In this document: piece after piece, positions 10,032 through 18,003 of the stretch
Position numbering within the stretch: position 1 is the stretch's first letter
Layout of the letters: each line of letters begins with the position of its first letter
Assembly: GCA_947505055.1 (NCBI GenBank)
Contig: CANNLO010000027.1
Span: 1-24,848, forward strand
Direction: 5' to 3'
Length of the DNA: 24,848 bases
Source: Methylococcaceae bacterium
Lineage (GTDB): Bacteria > Pseudomonadota > Gammaproteobacteria > Methylococcales > Methylomonadaceae
Program-made: the position numbers and the translations under genes
Notes under the pieces: model-generated
Told to the model about the DNA's origin: nothing
Database searches by the model: none
The model's input: the letters and a program-made list of their open reading frames with translations, nothing else

Positions 10032-10057
10032 AGTCGCCTTGTAGGCGGCTTTATTTT
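10032..10057 (+). terminator. hairpin terminator upstream of rpsO
   Basis: AGTCGCC (10032-10038) pairs with GGCGGCT (10044-10050) around TTGTA, followed by a T-rich stretch broken by one A. It resembles a moderate intrinsic terminator 29 bases before the rpsO ATG. Partial readthrough or a nearby rpsO promoter is needed; I could not pick out a promoter with confidence. Confidence 0.65.
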
Positions 10058-10085
10058 TAAATTTTAATCTACTTAGGGATTACAA

Positions 10086-10355
10086 ATGCCTTTTACAGCA
10101 GAACAAAAAAAAGCAGTCGTTGAAGCATATCGTCAGTCTGAAACCGATACTGGTTCACCTGAAGTACAAGTGGCTTTATTGACAGCACACATCACTCATT
10201 TGACACCGCATTTTGCAGAACACAAAAAAGACAATCATTCTCGTCGTGGTTTATTACGCATGGTTAATCAACGTCGCAAATTGCTGGACTATCTAAAAAA
10301 CAAAGACTTAACCCGTTACCGTACATTGATTGAACGTCTCGGATTACGTAAGTAA
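10086..10355 (+). CDS. rpsO: 30S ribosomal protein S15
   Basis: An 89-residue protein, the exact size of E. coli S15, a primary binder of the central domain of 16S rRNA. Typical segments such as [32 protein letters not shown] and the ending [13 protein letters not shown] are present. A short AGGGA ribosome binding site precedes the ATG. It is separated from truB by two hairpins and from pnp by a terminator, as in E. coli, where S15 also represses its own translation; that regulation is not demonstrated here. Confidence 0.97.
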   Translation: MPFTAEQKKAVVEAYRQSETDTGSPEVQVALLTAHITHLTPHFAEHKKDNHSRRGLLRMVNQRRKLLDYLKNKDLTRYRTLIERLGLRK

Positions 10356-10364
10356 CAGAACAAA

Positions 10365-10393
10365 AAAACGGTACAACATCCTGTGCCGTTTTT
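10365..10393 (+). terminator. Rho-independent terminator between rpsO and pnp
   Basis: An 11-bp stem (10365-10375 with 10382-10392, one T-G wobble) closes a 6-base ACATCC loop and ends in five T residues. It starts 10 bases after the rpsO stop and should uncouple most rpsO transcripts from pnp. Confidence 0.85.
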
Positions 10394-10406
10394 CCTGTAG
10401 TTCGGG

Positions 10407-10435
10407 TTATACCAGAGAAGACTATTCTGGTGTAA
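10407..10435 (+). promoter_or_regulatory. pnp leader hairpin, possible RNase III processing site
   Basis: A 10-bp stem (10407-10416 with 10426-10435, one T-G wobble) around a 9-base loop lies in the 5' leader of pnp, 43 bases before the start codon, with no T tract. In E. coli an RNase III-cut leader hairpin at this location mediates PNPase autoregulation. The position is equivalent, but the stem is short, so this role is inferred from context only. Confidence 0.5.
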
Positions 10436-10478
10436 TCTGCAACCATTCCCCAATAAACTTACGCAAAGGAACCTTATA

Positions 10479-12557
10479 GTGAATCCTATCCGGAAAGAAT
10501 TTCAGTACGGCAATCGACTTGTTAAATTAGAAACTGGTGAAATAGCCCGTCAAGCTGACGGAGCGGTCATGATTGACGTTGATGGCACAACATTGTTGGT
10601 TACCGTTGTCGGTAAAAAACAGGCAAGCGGTGGCGACTTTTTCCCGTTGACAGTCAATTATCAAGAAAAAGCTTACGCAGCGGGTAAAATTCCCGGTGGT
10701 TTTTTCAAGAGAGAAGGACGTCCGAGCGAAAAGGAAACTTTAACATCCCGTCTGATTGACCGTCCAATTCGCCCTTTATTCCCAGAGGGCTATACCAATG
10801 AAGTCCAGATTATTGCAACTGTTGTTTCATTAAATCCAGATGTTGATCCTGAAATCCCTGCTTTATTAGGCGCTTCTGCTGCTCTTGCAGTTTCAGGCTT
10901 ACCTTTTAACGGACCTGTTGGCGCTGCTACGGTTGGTTATAAAGATGGTGAGTATTTGTTGAACCCAACACCTTCGGAATTGAAAGACTCGCAGTTGGAA
11001 TTAGTTGTTGCAGGAACGGCGCATGCGGTATTAATGGTTGAGTCTGAAGCTGACAATTTGTCAGAAGAAGTGATGCTGGGTGCTGTTTTGTTTGGGCATC
11101 AGCAAATGCAGGTTGCCATTAATGCGATTAATGACTTTGCTTCTGAAGCCGGTGCTGGCGTTGTTGAATGGGTTGCTCCAGAAGTTAATGCCGAGCTTAA
11201 AAAATTGGTTACTGCAGAAGTTGAAGCGGGTATTAAAGCTTCTTACCAAGTTGCAGAAAAACTGGTTAGACAAGAGCAACTTAAAGAGATTAGAAATGCC
11301 GTTGTTGAAAAGCTGGTAGCAAATGGCGAGTATGCAGAAAGTGACATACGCGGGATCATTGAACATCTGGAATATAGCATTGTTCGTAGCGCTATTCTTA
11401 ACGAAGGCAAGCGTATCGACGGTCGTCCTCTAGATAAAATCAGACCGATTAGTGTTAGAACTGGCGTATTGCCAAGAACTCATGGTTCGGCACTGTTTAC
11501 TCGTGGTGAAACTCAGGCGTTGGTTATCGCTACTTTGGGTACACAACGTGACGCTCAAATTATTGATGCTTTGGCGGGTGAATATAAAGAACCGTTCATG
11601 TTGCATTACAACTTTCCTCCGTTCAGTGTTGGCGAAACTGGTTTTGTTGGGTCACCTAAGCGTCGTGAAATTGGTCATGGTCGTTTGGCAAAACGTGGTG
11701 TTGCTGCCGTGTTACCTAACATGGAAGAATTTCCGTATACCATTCGCGTCGTTTCTGAAGTTACAGAATCCAATGGTTCAAGCTCGATGGCATCGGTTTG
11801 TGGTAGCAGTTTGGCGTTAATGGATGCCGGCGTACCAATAACATCACCGGTTGCAGGTATTGCAATGGGTTTGATTAAAGAAGGCGACAGCTTTGCTGTA
11901 TTGTCAGACATCATGGGTGATGAAGATCATCTTGGCGATATGGACTTTAAAGTTGCTGGTTCGGTAAACGGCATTACAGCGCTACAAATGGACATCAAAA
12001 TAGATGGCATTACCGCTGAAATCATGAAGGCAGCTCTGGAACAAGCAAAACACGGTCGTTTGCATATTCTGGAAGAAATGAATAAAGCCTTGTCGACTAC
12101 GCGTGAAGAAATGTCTGATTTCGCACCGCGTATCATTACTTTCAAAATCGATCCGGCTAAAATTCGTGAAGTTATCGGTAAAGGCGGCGCAACCATACGC
12201 AGCATTACTGAGCAGACCGGTGCTAGTGTTGATTTGACAGATGATGGTATCGTTAAAGTCGCGTCTGTTGATAAAGCAGCCGGCGAAGAAGCACGTCGTT
12301 TGATCGAAGAAATTACTGCAGAAGTTGAAGTGGGTAAAGTTTATGAAGGCAAAGTAGTCAGATTAATGGACTTCGGTGCTTTTGTTACCATTCTTCCCGG
12401 TAAAGATGGCTTGGTTCATATTTCGCAAATTTCAGATGAACGCGTTGATAAAGTCAGCGACAGATTGAATGAAGGCGATGTGGTCAGAGTGAAGGTGCTT
12501 GAAATTGACCGTCAAGGTAGAGTTCGGTTAAGTATGAAAGAAGTCGAAGTGGAATAG
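10479..12557 (+). CDS. pnp: polyribonucleotide nucleotidyltransferase (PNPase)
   Basis: A 692-residue phosphorolytic 3'-5' exoribonuclease that acts in mRNA decay, often with RNase E. It starts with GTG at 10479, eight bases after AAAGGA. Two RNase PH domains are present (about 1-225 and 310-540; the second begins at [16 protein letters not shown]), with a helical linker between them. A KH domain follows at about 553-612 with the loop VIGKGG, then an S1 domain at about 618-690 ([13 protein letters not shown]). E. coli PNPase is 711 residues, so the length is normal. A strong terminator follows. Confidence 0.98.
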   Translation: MNPIRKEFQYGNRLVKLETGEIARQADGAVMIDVDGTTLLVTVVGKKQASGGDFFPLTVNYQEKAYAAGKIPGGFFKREGRPSEKETLTSRLIDRPIRPLFPEGYTNEVQIIATVVSLNPDVDPEIPALLGASAALAVSGLPFNGPVGAATVGYKDGEYLLNPTPSELKDSQLELVVAGTAHAVLMVESEADNLSEEVMLGAVLFGHQQMQVAINAINDFASEAGAGVVEWVAPEVNAELKKLVTAEVEAGIKASYQVAEKLVRQEQLKEIRNAVVEKLVANGEYAESDIRGIIEHLEYSIVRSAILNEGKRIDGRPLDKIRPISVRTGVLPRTHGSALFTRGETQALVIATLGTQRDAQIIDALAGEYKEPFMLHYNFPPFSVGETGFVGSPKRREIGHGRLAKRGVAAVLPNMEEFPYTIRVVSEVTESNGSSSMASVCGSSLALMDAGVPITSPVAGIAMGLIKEGDSFAVLSDIMGDEDHLGDMDFKVAGSVNGITALQMDIKIDGITAEIMKAALEQAKHGRLHILEEMNKALSTTREEMSDFAPRIITFKIDPAKIREVIGKGGATIRSITEQTGASVDLTDDGIVKVASVDKAAGEEARRLIEEITAEVEVGKVYEGKVVRLMDFGAFVTILPGKDGLVHISQISDERVDKVSDRLNEGDVVRVKVLEIDRQGRVRLSMKEVEVE

Positions 12558-12596
12558 CCAAAATTGTTTTTAATTAATAAGCGGTTTTGAGTTTAT

Positions 12597-12633
12597 AAAA
12601 AAGGGGTTGTGATGTGTCACAATCCCTTTTTTT
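12597..12633 (+). terminator. strong Rho-independent terminator after pnp
   Basis: GGGGTTGTGA (12603-12612) pairs with TCACAATCCC (12617-12626), one G-T wobble, around a TGTG loop. The stem is flanked by A6 upstream and T7 downstream, lengthening it further. It marks the end of the rimP-pnp gene block. Confidence 0.92.
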
Positions 12634-12678
12634 GTATAGCTGTTGGATAATTTTTATGGTGTATTTTGGTGATTTAAA

Positions 12679-13137
12679 ATGTACAGAAAACCAATACCTG
12701 GATGTCTTTTTATTATTATGCTGTTGTTATCAGAAGCGGCTATTAGTCAGGAAATGGCATTGGTGCCTCCGGGTTCAAGTGCTCAAGTTAGACATCGTGA
12801 TGTAGCAGAGTATACGTTGCGAGAACAGGAATTGATGGTATTGATTAAAAATGTAAACAAGGAAGATGCGCTATTAGCCGAGGATTTTGAAGTTTGTTCG
12901 GATAAGCCTAACGAGAGACAGACCAAGGCGGAATGGTTGAAAACTGCAAAACAGTTTGCAAGCGTCAATATTCAAAATGTATCGGTTCGTCTCATGGATG
13001 ATTTATCGGTAGTCAGTTTTTTGCTTGAAACGACCAAAGGCCGACATAAAAAACGGTCAAGACTATTTGTGGTCGACATTTGGCGAAAAAGCACAAATAA
13101 GCTAGCTGTTAGATATGTTTCTGACGCATCATTTTAA
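12679..13137 (+). CDS. exported NTF2-like (SnoaL/DUF4440-type) protein
   Basis: A 152-residue protein with an N-terminal signal sequence (hydrophobic residues 9-23, possible cleavage near AIS-Q24). The rest resembles the small NTF2/SnoaL fold: a helix with LREQELMVLIKNVNKEDALLAEDF, a middle EWLKTAKQF helix, and paired strands NIQNVSVRLMDDLSVVSFLLE and SRLFVVDIWRK. Proteins of this fold include ketosteroid isomerase-like enzymes and many of unknown function. No catalytic residue can be assigned. It is flanked by the pnp terminator and a GST gene 30 bases downstream, with which it may be cotranscribed. The fold call is from pattern only. Confidence 0.65.
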   Translation: MYRKPIPGCLFIIMLLLSEAAISQEMALVPPGSSAQVRHRDVAEYTLREQELMVLIKNVNKEDALLAEDFEVCSDKPNERQTKAEWLKTAKQFASVNIQNVSVRLMDDLSVVSFLLETTKGRHKKRSRLFVVDIWRKSTNKLAVRYVSDASF

Positions 13138-13167
13138 AATTTCTTATATATCAATTCGGAGAATGCC

Positions 13168-13815
13168 ATGATTAATTTATGCGGATTTGCGGTTAGCAAT
13201 TATTATAATAAAACCAAACTGGTATTGCTTGAAAAAGGAATTGCCTTTACTGAGGAAGAAGTGCTGCCCTCGCAAGATGAAGCATTGTTGAAGCGTTCTC
13301 CACTGGGGAAAATACCTTTCATTGAAACTGAACAGGGTAGTTTGTCGGAATCTCAAGTTATTCTTGAATATTTGGAAGACGTATATCCGGCAATACCGCT
13401 TTATCCGGTCGATACTTTTGAACGGGCAAAATGTCGCGAATTAATTCAGCATCTGGAACTTAATCTCGAATTGCACGCACGCCGATTGTATAAAGAAGCA
13501 TTTTTTGGAGGCACAGTTTCAGAAGAAACCAAAAATGAAGTAAAAGAGCGCTTGATTATAGGCTTAAAGGGCCTAGGGCGGCTGGCAAAGTTTTCGCCTT
13601 ATATTGCAGGTGATGCCTACACTGCGGCAGATTGCGTCGCTTGGCTGCATTTTTTCATGATCAGTGCGACCAGTCAAAAGATATACGGAACTGATCTGAT
13701 CGCAGAATACATCCCTAGCGTGAAAGCTTATATGCTACTTCTGGAAGCGCGTCCCAATGTGCAAAAAGTCGCTGTTGATCGTGCTGCGTCAATGGCGAAT
13801 TTTCTAAAAAAATAG
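13168..13815 (+). CDS. glutathione S-transferase family protein
   Basis: A 215-residue cytosolic GST-type protein. The N-terminal thioredoxin-like domain shows SNYYNKTKLVLLEKGI (10-25), the SPLGKIPFIE segment with the cis-proline P50, and the glutathione-contacting E61-S62 pair in LSESQVILEYLED. An all-helical C-terminal domain follows with the conserved SPYIAGDAYTAADCVAW segment. GSTs conjugate or reduce substrates with glutathione; the substrate here cannot be told. A good ribosome binding site (CGGAGA) precedes the ATG. A stringent starvation protein A-like role was considered, but the sequence looks more like general GSTs. Confidence 0.88.
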   Translation: MINLCGFAVSNYYNKTKLVLLEKGIAFTEEEVLPSQDEALLKRSPLGKIPFIETEQGSLSESQVILEYLEDVYPAIPLYPVDTFERAKCRELIQHLELNLELHARRLYKEAFFGGTVSEETKNEVKERLIIGLKGLGRLAKFSPYIAGDAYTAADCVAWLHFFMISATSQKIYGTDLIAEYIPSVKAYMLLLEARPNVQKVAVDRAASMANFLKK

Positions 13816-13825
13816 TGTTATAAAA

Positions 13826-13859
13826 ATGTTGTCAGCATTAATTTGACAGTATTTTTTTT
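13826..13859 (+). terminator. probable Rho-independent terminator after the GST gene
   Basis: ATGTTGTCA (13826-13834) pairs with TGACAGTAT (13844-13852), with two G-T wobbles, around a 9-base loop, followed by a tract of eight T (13852-13859). The stem is AT-rich, so the strength is uncertain, but its location 11 bases after the stop codon fits. Confidence 0.65.
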
Positions 13860-14116
13860 GATCTTATCGATTTTCTTTTCATTTAATATCAATTGGCTTT
13901 TAGTAGTGTATATGGCAAAACTATGTTCGCCATGTGTTATTCATTGGGCAGTATAAAATAGGCGAATATTTTTTCCGAAAAGATGAACTTCAGTTAAGTT
14001 GGATATTTTCCGTCCTGTGGTCAACGAAATCTAGGCTTCAAGGTTCACAGTGATTGCCAATAGTGTGATTGCACATTAACATACGGCTAAGTTAACTTTT
14101 TATATATTGGATTTTC
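13860..14116 (+). promoter_or_regulatory. long non-coding leader upstream of nhaD
   Basis: About 257 bases without a plausible gene. It holds a small hairpin (ATGGC at 13914-13918 with GCCAT at 13929-13933) and a direct repeat of GTGATTGC at 14050-14057 and 14065-14072, period 15. The repeat spacing suggests a possible binding site for a regulator, but I recognise no known operator or riboswitch. No clear sigma-70 promoter stands out. Confidence 0.35.
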
Positions 14117-15760
14117 ATGTTCCCTCATCTGATTGAAGTGTTTATATACGTTTTTATGTTACCGATATTTTCGTTATTATTTATTAAAACCTTCCTAGTC
14201 AAAAATGCATTTGATAAATACGACTTTACTGTTAATAAAACTTATCTGTTTTTTGAGTGGCTGAAATCGATACTTTGCTCAAAATATAATCTATCGTTAC
14301 TCGCTTTGTTTCTTCCTTCTATAGCAACGGCAGCTGAACAAGCACTTGCTATCAGTCAAACGCAACGGCTGGATCTGACTCAGCATTGGGCTGGTTATTT
14401 GGCGTTGATTGTTTTTGCTGTGGCCTACATTCTTGCCATGACAGAGGAAGTTACTGAGTTAAAAAAGTCCAAGCCTATGGTGTTTGCGGCAAGTCTGATC
14501 TGGATTTTTATTGCCATTATTTATACTAAGGATGGAATGAACGAACAAGTCGGAGTAGCGTTCCGCACGACTCTTGAAAGTTATGGCGAACTGTTTTTGT
14601 TCATCATGGTCTCAATGACTTATTTGAATGCCATGGAAGATCGAGGAGTGTTTGACAGTTTGCGGGTCTGGTTGTTAAGTAAGAATTTTAGTTATCGGCA
14701 ATTATTCTGGATTACAGGCTTTCAGGCGTTCTTCATTTCGTCGGGTTGTAACAATCTTACTACCGCCTTACTGATGGGGTCGGTTATTTTGGCTATGGGT
14801 AAAGATTGTCCTCGCTTTGTTACCTTATCTTGTATAAATGTTGTGGTAGCCTCTAATGCAGGCGGTTCTTTCAGTCCTTTTGGTGATATCACCACCTTGC
14901 TGGTTTGGCAAAAAGGCGTAGTGCCGTTTGCCGATTTCTTTTCCCTGTTGATTCCTGCTATTGTCAACTTTGTAATACCTGCAGCTGTAATGAATTTCTT
15001 TATCCCGCAAGAAAGACCCGCAGCAGTATTGGAAGTTCAGGCTATGAGGCGGGGCGGCTGGATAATTATATTTTTGTTCGTGTTGACCATTATTACCTCG
15101 GCCTGCTTTGAAAACTTTCTGGGTTTGCCACCTGCTGCTGGGATGATGATGGGCTTGACCTATCTAAAGTTTTTTAGTTATTACCTGCAAAAAACCCGTG
15201 ACTCTCATCCTATATTGATACCAGTGGATTTGACTGATGTCAAAATTGATTATTTCGGGGCAATGAAACGCATGAACAGTCCGCAAGTTGAGGTGAATTT
15301 GCAGCTTTCTAAGGAGCTACCCTTTGATATTTTCCAGAAAGTCGCCAACCTTGAATGGGATACTTTGTTGTTTTTTTACGGCGTAATGGTTGGTGTCGGT
15401 GGCTTGAGTTTCATTGGCTATATGGAATTGGCATCCCACCATCTTTATGGCAGTATTGATCCCACTGTAGCCAATATTTTGGTGGGTCTTGCTTCTGCAT
15501 TCGTGGATAACGGCACTATTATGCTATCAGTATTGACTATGGAGCCGGATATTTCGGAAGGACAGTGGTTGCTGGTAACATTGACCGCCGGTGTGGGCGG
15601 CAGTATGTTGGCGGTAGGTTCGGCAGCTGGTGTGGGTTTAATGGGGCAAGCCAAAGGAATTTACACCTTTACTAGTCATTTGAAATGGGCGCCTGTTATC
15701 GCATTGGGTTACTTTGGTAGCATCGTTGCGCATTTCCTTTTGAATGGACGTTATTTTTAG
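14117..15760 (+). CDS. nhaD: NhaD-type Na+/H+ antiporter
   Basis: A 547-residue inner-membrane protein of the ion transporter superfamily that exchanges Na+ (or Li+) for H+. Diagnostic stretches include NNLTTALLMGSVILAMGKD, CINVVVASNAGGSFSPFGD (asparagine N247) and DNGTIMLSVLTM near the C-terminus, with about a dozen hydrophobic segments. The family core begins at about residue 86 (LDLTQHWAGYLAL). Residues 57-74 look like a signal-type segment ending in ATAAEQ, so the first 50 or so residues are an extra hydrophobic extension, or the true start lies further in at a non-ATG codon. It acts in sodium homeostasis together with Na+-NQR and sits next to kup. Confidence 0.93.
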   Translation: MFPHLIEVFIYVFMLPIFSLLFIKTFLVKNAFDKYDFTVNKTYLFFEWLKSILCSKYNLSLLALFLPSIATAAEQALAISQTQRLDLTQHWAGYLALIVFAVAYILAMTEEVTELKKSKPMVFAASLIWIFIAIIYTKDGMNEQVGVAFRTTLESYGELFLFIMVSMTYLNAMEDRGVFDSLRVWLLSKNFSYRQLFWITGFQAFFISSGCNNLTTALLMGSVILAMGKDCPRFVTLSCINVVVASNAGGSFSPFGDITTLLVWQKGVVPFADFFSLLIPAIVNFVIPAAVMNFFIPQERPAAVLEVQAMRRGGWIIIFLFVLTIITSACFENFLGLPPAAGMMMGLTYLKFFSYYLQKTRDSHPILIPVDLTDVKIDYFGAMKRMNSPQVEVNLQLSKELPFDIFQKVANLEWDTLLFFYGVMVGVGGLSFIGYMELASHHLYGSIDPTVANILVGLASAFVDNGTIMLSVLTMEPDISEGQWLLVTLTAGVGGSMLAVGSAAGVGLMGQAKGIYTFTSHLKWAPVIALGYFGSIVAHFLLNGRYF

Positions 15761-15801
15761 TCAGCTCCCAATGTTGATGGGATATTAAATTAATCATTTG
15801 T

Positions 15802-15826
15802 CCGGGCAGCAATGTCCGGCTTTTTT
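15802..15826 (+). terminator. Rho-independent terminator after nhaD
   Basis: CCGGGCA (15802-15808) pairs with TGTCCGG (15813-15819), one G-T wobble, around a GCAA tetraloop, followed by C and six T. It is a compact, stable terminator 41 bases after the nhaD stop, so kup should have its own promoter. Confidence 0.9.
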
Positions 15827-15936
15827 CTGAGCTATTTGTTTTTTAATGCCACGTTACACAGGAAATAGTGTTGCGTAAAAAGCATAACGATATCCAGTTG
15901 ATTTCTTGCTAATTTTTTATTAATACATTATTTACT

Positions 15937-17823
15937 ATGTCGACAAGTTCACAGGGCCATTCCAAGCAACAGGTAACCGTTTTAGCACTGAGTGCAATCG
16001 GTGTAGTATTTGGAGATATTGGCACCAGTCCTTTATATGCAGTTAAGGAAATTTTCGGTAGCCATTTACCAATTGATAAGCTTCATGTGTTAGGCGTGCT
16101 GTCTCTTATTTTTTGGGCGCTAACCTTGGTGGTAGCAATAAAATACGCGACTTTTATTATGCGGGTTAATAATAAAGGTGAGGGCGGAATCATGGCGCTT
16201 ATGACCTTTGCTCTACAAAGTGCTACCGGTAATCCCAAAAAAACCAACTTTATTATAACTATTGGTTTGCTCGGTGCTGCCTTGTTTTACGGCGACGGCA
16301 TTATTACCCCCGCAATCTCGGTTTTAAGTGCGGTCGAAGGTTTGCAAATAATTTCACCCGCATTAAGCCGTTATATATTACCGATTTCAATTGCGGTACT
16401 GGTCGCTTTATTTTTAGTCCAAGCTAAAGGTACCGGGACTGTAGGAAAAATGTTTTCGCCGATTATGTGTCTCTGGTTTATTACTTTGGGGGTGCTTGGC
16501 GTCAATAATATTATCAATGCTCCCGGCGTATTGGCAGCGGTTAATCCTTATTACGCGGTTCATTTGTTGTTGGAGTTAGGCTGGGAGTCGTTTTTGATAA
16601 TGGGGGCGGTAGTCTTGGCAATAACCGGTGCTGAAGCGCTTTATGCCGACATGGGGCACTTTGGGTTAAAACCAATCCGTTATGCTTGGTTCAGTTTCGT
16701 TTTTCCTGCTTTATTGCTTAACTATTTTGGTCAGGGAGCGTTACTTCTTGAGCATCCTGAGGCGGTTAAAAACCCGTTCTATTTGCTTGCGCCGACTTGG
16801 GCTATGTATCCCTTACTGATTTTGGCTACACTGGCCTCCGTGATTGCCTCGCAAGCCGTAATATCAGGTGCATTTTCAGTAACCAGACAAGCTATACAGT
16901 TGGGCTATTGTCCTCGTATGAACATTCTCCACACTTCAGGTCGAGAAGTAGGGCAAGTTTATATTCCGGCAATAAATTGGATTTTAATGGTTTGTGTTTT
17001 TGTAGTGGTGTTGACTTTTAACTCTTCATCCGCACTTGCTTCTGCTTACGGAATTGCGGTTACCGGCACTATGATCGTTGATACTGTTTTGGTATTTATT
17101 GTTATTCAAAAGCTTTGGCAATGGAAAGCTTTGGCCAGTTTTACTTTTTTGACGATTTTTTTAACGGTAGATTTCTTGTTTCTTTCCTCTAACAGTCTAA
17201 AAATACCGACGGGCGGTTGGTTGCCTTTAGTTATAGGATCTGTGTTGTTCTTAATGATGACCACCTGGATTAAGGGGCGCGCCATGTTAGCGGAACACAT
17301 GGATGAGCGGCGAATGTTATTTGAAGATCTGGAGGATAAAATAATTAGCCATGAGGCGGTTACTGCTAAAGGATCTGCCGTTTATCTGGCTAAGAGTTTG
17401 CATGGTGTACCGCAGGTCTTTTTACATAATTTTGAGCATAACCATGTGTTGCATGAACAAATTATTGTTCTAACTATTGTTACTAAAGATGAGCCCTACG
17501 TTGATGTGGCACACCGGATTAAAATCCGTGCTTTTGGTGAGAATCACAATTTCTTTCGAGTAAAACTTTATTATGGTTTTCAGCAAAGTCCTGATGTGAG
17601 ACAAGCCTTAGAACAGTGCGTTAAGGAAGGGTTAAGTATTGATTTTAAAAAGACATCGTTTTTTATCGGTAGTGAAAAACTTTTTTTTAGGAAGAAAAGC
17701 CCGATGGCAAAATGGCGACGTCCGTTGTTCAGATTTTTATTTCACAACGCCTCAAGTGCGATAGAGTTTTTTAAAATTCCCGTCGAGCGTGTTATTGAGC
17801 TGGGTATTCGTATCGAACTTTAG
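15937..17823 (+). CDS. kup: Kup/Trk-type low-affinity K+ uptake protein
   Basis: A 628-residue inner-membrane K+/H+ symporter, close to E. coli Kup (622). The signature GVVFGDIGTSPLYAVKEIF is at residues 22-40, in the first membrane helix. About twelve hydrophobic segments fill residues 14-445, including the conserved FYGDGIITPAISVLSAVEGL stretch. A soluble C-terminal domain of about 180 residues follows. No clear ribosome binding site precedes the ATG. The upstream 110 bases are AT-rich and follow the nhaD terminator. Together with NhaD it suggests an ion balance module, though the two are separate transcription units. Confidence 0.97.
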   Translation: MSTSSQGHSKQQVTVLALSAIGVVFGDIGTSPLYAVKEIFGSHLPIDKLHVLGVLSLIFWALTLVVAIKYATFIMRVNNKGEGGIMALMTFALQSATGNPKKTNFIITIGLLGAALFYGDGIITPAISVLSAVEGLQIISPALSRYILPISIAVLVALFLVQAKGTGTVGKMFSPIMCLWFITLGVLGVNNIINAPGVLAAVNPYYAVHLLLELGWESFLIMGAVVLAITGAEALYADMGHFGLKPIRYAWFSFVFPALLLNYFGQGALLLEHPEAVKNPFYLLAPTWAMYPLLILATLASVIASQAVISGAFSVTRQAIQLGYCPRMNILHTSGREVGQVYIPAINWILMVCVFVVVLTFNSSSALASAYGIAVTGTMIVDTVLVFIVIQKLWQWKALASFTFLTIFLTVDFLFLSSNSLKIPTGGWLPLVIGSVLFLMMTTWIKGRAMLAEHMDERRMLFEDLEDKIISHEAVTAKGSAVYLAKSLHGVPQVFLHNFEHNHVLHEQIIVLTIVTKDEPYVDVAHRIKIRAFGENHNFFRVKLYYGFQQSPDVRQALEQCVKEGLSIDFKKTSFFIGSEKLFFRKKSPMAKWRRPLFRFLFHNASSAIEFFKIPVERVIELGIRIEL

Positions 17824-17936
17824 GTTGCTTTTATAGGAAAGATTATTTGTTGTGATTTTTCATAACAAATATTCTGTTAGTTGTTGGAAGATATTTTTAG
17901 AGCCGAAACTATTTGGTAGTGAGAGGACTTTGGTGC

Positions 17937-17987
17937 AATGCAGGCAACACGCGCTGTAGCGTCACAGTTTATCGTGTTGCCTGTGTT
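17937..17987. repeat. long inverted repeat / stem-loop between convergent genes
   Basis: CAGGCAACACG (17941-17951) is perfectly complementary to 17973-17983, and the stem extends to 15 bp with two wobble pairs. The 21-base loop contains its own small hairpin, CGCT-GT-AGCG (17952-17961). Neither strand has a T tract after the stem, so it is not a normal intrinsic terminator. It lies 113 bases after kup and before the tail of the minus-strand gene. It could be a REP-like intergenic element, an mRNA 3' stabiliser, or a small RNA. Confidence 0.6.
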
Positions 17988-18003
17988 CTTCTAGTGAAAG
18001 TTG

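Noticed and set aside
12614..12805. Plus-strand open frame starting inside the pnp terminator
   Set aside because: It begins in the terminator hairpin and overlaps the signal-peptide gene in another frame.
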